From Aselliscus stoliczkanus (lineage: Eukaryota > Chordata > Mammalia > Chiroptera > Hipposideridae): a DNA stretch of 64,000 bases. The first letter of the stretch is position 1. Each line of letters begins with the position of its first letter. Positions 58,490-64,000 of the stretch are shown one piece after another. The stretch covers positions 130,317,001 to 130,381,000 of the forward strand of contig CM066731.1 of assembly GCA_033961575.1 (NCBI GenBank), in the 5' to 3' direction. The notes under the pieces were generated by a model. That model saw nothing but the letters and a program-made list of their open reading frames with translations. It searched no databases and was not told the DNA's origin. A program made the position numbers and the translations under genes.

Positions 58490-58915
58490 TCAAAGACAGA
58501 TTAGGATCTTTGGTTGCTGAGAAATATTTCATTGAGCATCGTGAGTAAATGGAAAAAAGGGAAAAGAATATAGTAGTTTATAGTTGTTATAATGGAGAAG
58601 TGGCGAGACAAAGACTTTTCCAACTTCAACTCTTTATCCTTTGTCGTAAGCTGTATCTGTGTGCCAAATATTCTGATTCCTCTCCCTTCAGTGTTCCCTG
58701 TGGGAGAATTATACATTCCTTTCCTATTGCTCTTAGACATGCTCATGAGACTTACAACAGAAATGAGTATATGTCTTCTGAGCAGAAGCTTTAAGAGCCA
58801 GCTCATGCTTTGCCATATTTTTTTTCTCTGCCTCAAGGACAGCAACATCCAAGAAAAAGGTAGCTTCTTCAATCTGCTTCCTAGAGGAGAGCCACAGACA
58901 TCCTGCAATGTGCAT
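58490..58915 (-). repeat. Possible ERVL-type LTR relic, antisense
   Basis: The minus strand words GAGCTGGCTCTTAAAGCTTC, TGCTCAGAAGACATATACTC, GAGAGGAATCAGAATATTTG and GGCACACAGATACAGC resemble part of an old mammalian LTR whose name I cannot recall. The 135-codon minus frame (58501-58908) and the 60-codon one in another phase lie inside it and look like non-coding sequence. Confidence 0.4.
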
Positions 58916-60536
58916 ATACCATGAGTGAGAAACTTTTGTAGTTATGCCTGCTAAATTGTTGAGATTGTTTGTTACTGCAGCATAACCTATACAGTGTATT
59001 CCTCCTTCTAAGTGTTTATCATAAAAGAACTGGATAAACAGTGAAATGCATACTAATTCAGTCTCTTAATAATGATTGTCCTGTTCATTTATTTCTTTTT
59101 AAAAATAACAAAAATAACATGGGGCTTAAATATTTTTCAAGAGTATTATATCCAGTAGAAACTGGGAAAATGAAATGATACAATATCAAATGATTCATTA
59201 TCAAATGTATAAGAAATACCTAGATATATACAGCATAAGGAAAGATGCAAAGTCATAAAGTTTATACATAATTGGTGCTTAATAATTACAGATGCAGCAG
59301 TGACAAAGTTCTTTAAAAATCAAAGTGTCCCATTGAAGAGACCATAAAATATATACAACTTTAAAGTATAGCTAAAAATTTTCCCAGAAATTCCCCTAGC
59401 TCTAGGAATATTTTCCAATATTCCTATTACACTTTAGAGTCCCCCAGTAATTACAAAACTGTACCTTTTCTGAAAACCAAAAGAGCCTGTTTTCCTAAAT
59501 TTGATATTTCAAAACCGTATGTCACAGGGAATTATTTCTCATGTTATCTTTAATTTTTGTTTGTTTTCAAGAAAAGAAACATTTGTATGTCTAAACTGAT
59601 AGCTTTGCTAGTGGACCTTTACCTGCATTTCATTAGTGCGTTCTCCATTTAAAGAATAGCTTTTGGTATTTTTACCTCATTATTAAAACTGAAAACTTTT
59701 ATTTCTTTTCTTAAGAGGAAGGGGTAATTTTACTCCAGGTATGTTTCTTTTGGAGTTAATTTCAATCTCATAAGTCATTGTTTGATCCATGTGTTATATA
59801 CTGAATCTCCATATCAACAGTGCCTCAAAACATTCCTTTCTATTGGCATTTCAGAGCACTCCCAAAGTTAGGCACTTAAGCGTTCCTGTTAAAATATTAA
59901 CAGTTTAGTCAAGTGTTGATGCTATTAATACTAGAATGATTTCATTTACCACATCAACAAGCGAACCCATAAATGGTACTGAAGATAAACTTGGTCTACT
60001 CTATATGTTCCCTAAAGCTAGATCTATATCATTTATTTTTTCAGTGTGAAGTGTCAGAGAGCCTCCAAGATCTCCACTATTCACAGGAAATCATGTAAGT
60101 AACTTTGACAATAAAATAGAGTGCGACTCTTCCTCCCTTCCTACTCCTCTTACACTTTAATTACGCCCCCTGTGGAGTGGGAGGTATTTTCTGTGGCATA
60201 GTCTCCAAATTTATTTGTCTTTTTATGACTCCATAGTAATCAGGCAGATGCAATCTTCTCCACTTGTATTCTTGGTTCATTCACAAGACAATTTAATGTG
60301 GGAACTCAGTGTCTTCATTTAAGATGTGAGAGTTGAACTTGGGTGTATGTGTTTTATTTTAGAAGCTACATAGGAGGAAGGAGTGAGGAAGCAGGTAGAA
60401 TGAATAAAAAAAAAGAGAGAAGAAGCCAATATAAGGGGATATTATCCAGGTTACTATTGTGAGTAACAGTCTCAAATCCACTTCTTCAGAAGCGTATATA
60501 AAATGCTCCCCCAGGATTGTCACCCTGAAGGCAGGA
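58916..60536. other. Unassigned AT-rich sequence
   Basis: No gene or repeat family recognised. Confidence 0.5.
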
Positions 60537-60544
60537 GTCTACAG

Positions 60545-60765
60545 CAGGGGTAAGCAACTATGGCCTATGGGCCAAATCTGGCCAATGATCTTTATGTAAA
60601 TAAAGTTTTGTTGGGATCCAAACATGCTAATTTGTTCACTTACTGCTTATGGCTATTGTAGGACTATAAGGACAGAGTTGAGTCATTGCTACAGAGACTG
60701 TATGGCCTATAAAGCCTAAAATAACTACCATCTGGCCCTGTTTAGAACAAAGTTGTTGATTCCTA
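60545..60765. mobile_element. hAT-Charlie-type MITE
   Basis: The ends CAGGGGTAAGCAACT and (reverse complement of the right end) TAGGAATCAACAACT are imperfect terminal repeats. Internal words GGGCCAAATCTGGCCAATG, AAATAAAGTTTTGTTGG, GCAGAGTTGAG-like ACAGAGTTGAGTCATTGC and CCTATAAAGCCTAAAATAAC fit a common mammalian hAT short element. Eight-base duplications GTCTACAG and GTCTAGGG match at 6 of 8. Non-coding. Confidence 0.88.
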
Positions 60766-60773
60766 GTCTAGGG

Positions 60774-61259
60774 CATTTATCCTCAAGCTGCAATCCACCA
60801 TGGTTGCAGGGTTTCCTGGGGAGTGTTGTCTCTTCCCCACTGCCTGACCTTGCTTGTAAGAGGGCCAGCTAATCTATTGAAGCCCATAGCTGAATGTGGA
60901 CACAGTGCCAGTTAAGTTGGAACTGGCACAGAACTGCCCCTGTAGCTTTAGCTGCAGCCTAGAGTGGGCCAGGAGAATGTAAAGCATGCCCCCGGGGTAT
61001 CTAGTAGTCTTGATTTGGGGATATGTTAACAAGTTTGTGCCTGGTAAAAGAAAATCTATTTATAGATGAAAACACTTAATTAATGAGGATACTAAATGAG
61101 ACTTAAAGAAAATCAACTTACTGATTGAGGCAATTATTACAAACTAATTGACTAGTGAGGACTAGTCCTAGCAATTTTACTAATATATGATGAAGTCAAG
61201 TTGCCCTTGCCTCCCCAAAATTATTTTTATTCTTTTGCAAACTATTAACACCCAAATAG
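60774..61259. other. Unassigned sequence
   Basis: No gene or repeat family recognised; 60780-61000 is locally GC-richer. Confidence 0.45.
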
Positions 61260-61700
61260 TTTTTGTTATTTTATGTTGTGTTTATTGACTTCAGAGTTAT
61301 ACATTTAAATAAAAGTTGCTAAATGTTTAACGTACAAAAAGTTATAAGAACCTATGAAAAAATTAAAATTTTACCTTATTTCTTATCCCAATGCAAGACA
61401 TTTTTTTAAAAAATTTGTGGTTTGGTATGTAGTCTATCAGATATTTTAAGTATTCTACTTGAATACTTATATATAATGTTTAAAGCAAGCCATACCAACT
61501 TTTCACTAGCTTACATTTCCCAAATATAATATATATTAGACCCTCTTCCATATCAATATAGTAAAAATACCTCATTATTTTTAATAGCTCTGTGGTATTC
61601 CATTCCATGGAAATACTTTAACTACCTCCTCTGATAAATGTTAAATTCTTTCTAATTTTTTATTATTTAAAATGGTGTTCATAAAACAAAGAGTAGTGCA
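61260..61700 (-). mobile_element. Old L1-like 3' region, antisense
   Basis: ATAGCTCTGTGGTATTCCAT with ACTACCTCCTCTGATAAATG and TTCTTTCTAATTTTTTATTA follow the antisense L1M 3' pattern. The left part is uncertain. Confidence 0.42.
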
Positions 61701-62047
61701 CTACACATTTACTGCCCAGATCCTGGTTTCTAAATGCCATTCTCCACGAAATGGAACCATGGCTCCTTAGGAAAATGGTTGATTCCAGAGCTAGGACAAG
61801 AACAATAAGACTAAATCATCTTGTTGTACCAGAAAATAGGAAAGTGTTCTAAAATAATTGGAATATGTCAAAAGGATAGAAGCTTGCTTGAAGTGGTCCC
61901 ATTTGCCATATCTGGCCCAATTTGAGCACCAGAATAATAAAGATTATATTTTAATAATTAAGATAATATTGTTAATGTTATATGTTAATGAATGTTTATT
62001 AAAATTATTTTATTGACTAAAATTAGAATCCATCAGTCCACTCCAAT
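61701..62047. other. Unassigned sequence
   Basis: No feature seen. Confidence 0.5.
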
Positions 62048-62192
62048 ATGTATGTGTGTGTGTATATATATACTTAATATATATACACACAATATATATA
62101 TAATATATATAAAACATATGTATATATGTAATATATATACATGTAATATATATACACTATATATATATTTATATATATATAAAACAAAATAA

Positions 62193-62249
<57 letters not shown>
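62048..62249. repeat. Long AT/GT alternating purine-pyrimidine tract
   Basis: Starts with (TG)n, passes through imperfect TATA blocks and ends in about 25 uninterrupted AT units (62199-62249). Tyr/Ile-rich frames on both strands come from this tract. Confidence 0.97.
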
Positions 62250-62250
<1 letters not shown>

Positions 62251-62259
62251 CAAAAAAAG

Positions 62260-63160
62260 AAAACTCTTCCTTATAGTAGAAAGGAACACTATAAAAGAAA
62301 TGGTGGAATTAGGAAATCACCATTTGGTAACCATAATATTAATACCTGATTCAGGCATGAATTAATGGGTGAAAGTCTGAGGAACAACTGAATATTACTT
62401 CAGTCACAAAGTCAATACCCACAGGTACCTATTAATTGCAAAAGGAAATATGGAGTATCTTTACACTAGAAAAACCTGGCAAACACTGTAACCAAGTGAT
62501 CAAAGTGAACTCCACCAGTAAGAAGTTAAAATTGCATCATGTGCCTCCTGGTATGATGCACTAAGGAAAACACATCACTCCTGCCCAAAGTGTATGACAT
62601 GAGCCTAATTATGAGAACACATCAGACTAACTCAAAGTGAGAAAAATTCTAAAAACTACCTGACCACACTCTTTCAAAAATGTCAGTGTCATGACATTCA
62701 AAGAAAAACACTGAAACTGTTCCAGATTAAATGAAACTAAAGAGACAAGACAATGATTAAAACCCATAGATTTTCTTGCTATAAAGAACATTACTGGGAC
62801 AATAGAAGAAATCTGAATAAGTTCTCTAGATAAGGAAATAGTACTACATCAATGTTAATTTCCTAACTTTGATTAATGTACTGAGATTATATGAAAATGC
62901 CCTGGATTTTTTAGGAAACACACAATGTAATATGTAGGGGTAAAGGAGTACTCTGCAACTTACTTTCAGGGCAGAAAACAAGGATGTGTATGAGTGTTTG
63001 GAGAGAGAAAGGGAAAGAGAGAAAAAGGAGGAAGAGAAGAAGGCAAGTATAATAAAATATTAATATTTGCAAATGCTGGGTAAACATTATATATGGTTTG
63101 GTTATTTTTGCAATTTTTCTATAAATCTCAGATTATGCCAACAATAAATTTTGTAAACAG
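62260..63160 (+). mobile_element. L1M (L1MC/L1MD-type) 3' UTR, sense
   Basis: Order matches an old L1 3' UTR: CACTGAAACTGTTCCAGATT, ACTAAAGAGACAAGACAATG, CATTACTGGGACAATAGAAG, TCAATGTTAATTTCCTAACT, TGTAGGGGTAAAGGAGTACT, a GA-rich run at 63000-63043, and a GGTAAACATTATATATGG end. The AT tract replaces whatever lay upstream. Confidence 0.82.
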
Positions 63161-63189
63161 TACACTCGTGGACATCAAGGTATATAAAT

Positions 63190-63990
63190 ATTTCTATCAT
63201 TCTAAAGGTGTAACTGTAGGATAAATTCCAAGTAGAACTGATGAATCACAAAACACACAAATTTTAGATTTTCAGAGAAATTGACACAATTATTCTATTT
63301 TACTCCTGAAACCATTTAACAATCCACAAATGACACAGAAAACAGTGCATTATCTGACAGCTCAACATCAATGAACACTATCCCCCTTTTAAATGTAGTG
63401 AATCTGATAAGAAATAAGATTTCCTTGCTGTTCAGGTCTGCATTCCTTTGATTAGTAGAGAAGTTGAACATCTTTTCATATAGTCAATAATCATTTGAAT
63501 GTCATTCTCTTTAAAGTAACTGTTCATACATTTTGCCATTTCAGGTATCATATTTTTCTTAATCATTTATAGGATTTATTAATATGTTAAAAACAGCAGC
63601 CAATGTAATATTGATTGTCAATGTTGACTCCACTGTCTTGAGCTTTTTATATAGCTTTATAATGTTGTATAATTTAATTAATCTTTCACACAGGGATTCA
63701 GGATTTTATATCATGTTTATAAAATCTTCTCTATTCCCAAGAAGATAAAAATATTCTTCCATTTTTTTCTTGGATTGCTTTATTGGATTGCTTTATTATT
63801 TAATATTTAAGTCCACCAAAGTTAGTTTACTTTCTAAATAATTATTAAAATCCACTTTGGTGAATGATAAATTGAGTCTATATAAAAGTTTTATATTGAT
63901 GGAAGGAAAATTAATAATAATCTCTAAACCAAGTGCTCCACAGTTGTGTCACAGTATAGTTCAATTTCCCTAGCCTGCTAAAGATTTATG
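63190..63990 (-). mobile_element. Old L1 fragment, antisense (ORF2 3' side)
   Basis: TGTAGGATAAATTCCAAGTA, CTTTGATTAGTAGAGAAGTTG with AACATCTTTTCATATAG, and GTTCATACATTTTGCCATTT are antisense L1. The same region is present in sense form at 16151-16205. It runs toward the window edge. Confidence 0.68.
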
Positions 63991-64000
63991 ACTGATTTGG

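Noticed and set aside
58501..58908. 135-codon minus frame
   Set aside because: The underlying sequence resembles an old LTR, and a second phase is open over the same part, typical of non-coding DNA.
62074..62289. Tyr/Ile-rich frames near 62 kb and at 31.9 kb
   Set aside because: Translations of AT microsatellites.
1..64000. CRISPR array, bacterial defence system or phage-like operon
   Set aside because: No spaced direct-repeat array, no ribosome-binding sites or gene clusters; the content is typical mammalian non-coding DNA.

Overview
This is mammalian nuclear DNA: AT-rich, without any operon or dense coding structure, and full of placental-mammal transposon relics (Tigger1, MIR, L2, L3/CR1, L1M, MaLR LTR, hAT-Charlie elements). 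The youngest repeats are tRNA-derived SINEs ending in a CCCCAATAAAATCTT-type tail. One composite SINE at 55335-55729 has internal blocks that, from memory, resemble SINEs of rhinolophoid (Yinpterochiropteran) bats. A bat of that group is my best guess for the host, held loosely because no repeat library could be searched.

No functional gene was found. The one recognisable host-gene-derived sequence is a processed HSPA8 (Hsc70) pseudogene at 13376-15565. It carries stops, frameshifts and a poly(A) remnant and sits inside an older L1. The window therefore looks like a gene desert or the inside of a very long intron. The longer open frames are repeat shadows or chance frames.

Layout. 0.2-2.6 kb: Tigger1 DNA transposon split by a SINE. 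3.6-4.1 kb: a second long SINE. 5.6-7.3 kb: antisense L1, then sense L2. 12.2-16.9 kb: sense L1 split by the HSPA8 pseudogene. 17.6-23.4 kb: three L2 copies, one split by an antisense L1 tail and one by a SINE. 23.4-25.8 kb: old L1M/HAL1-like LINE. 27.1 kb: 79-bp mariner MITE. 29 kb: antisense SINE with perfect duplications. 31.7 kb: deleted mariner that still carries a transposase C-terminal tail. 32.3-34.9 kb: L2, MaLR LTR, L2, L3. 38.1 kb: 28-bp inverted repeat. 39-45.8 kb: four L1 pieces, three short SINEs and DNA-transposon MITEs. 45.8-54.4 kb: mostly unassigned AT-rich sequence. 54.4-57.1 kb: unusually long L3/CR1 relic with a SINE and a MIR inside. 60.5 kb: hAT MITE. 62-64 kb: long AT tract, sense L1 3' UTR, then an opposing L1.

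The elements do not form a pathway. What can be read is a relative timeline from nesting: L3, L2 and MIR are oldest, then Tigger1, L1M and MaLR, then the HSPA8 retrocopy and later L1 tails, and last the SINEs and possibly the 79-bp mariner MITE. No CRISPR array, canonical tRNA or rRNA gene, bacterial operon or new defence-like system is visible. The most notable items are the long and short SINE subfamilies with clean target-site duplications, the two mariner-derived elements, the 28-bp inverted repeat and the long L3 relic. Repeat names are from memory and boundaries are by eye.
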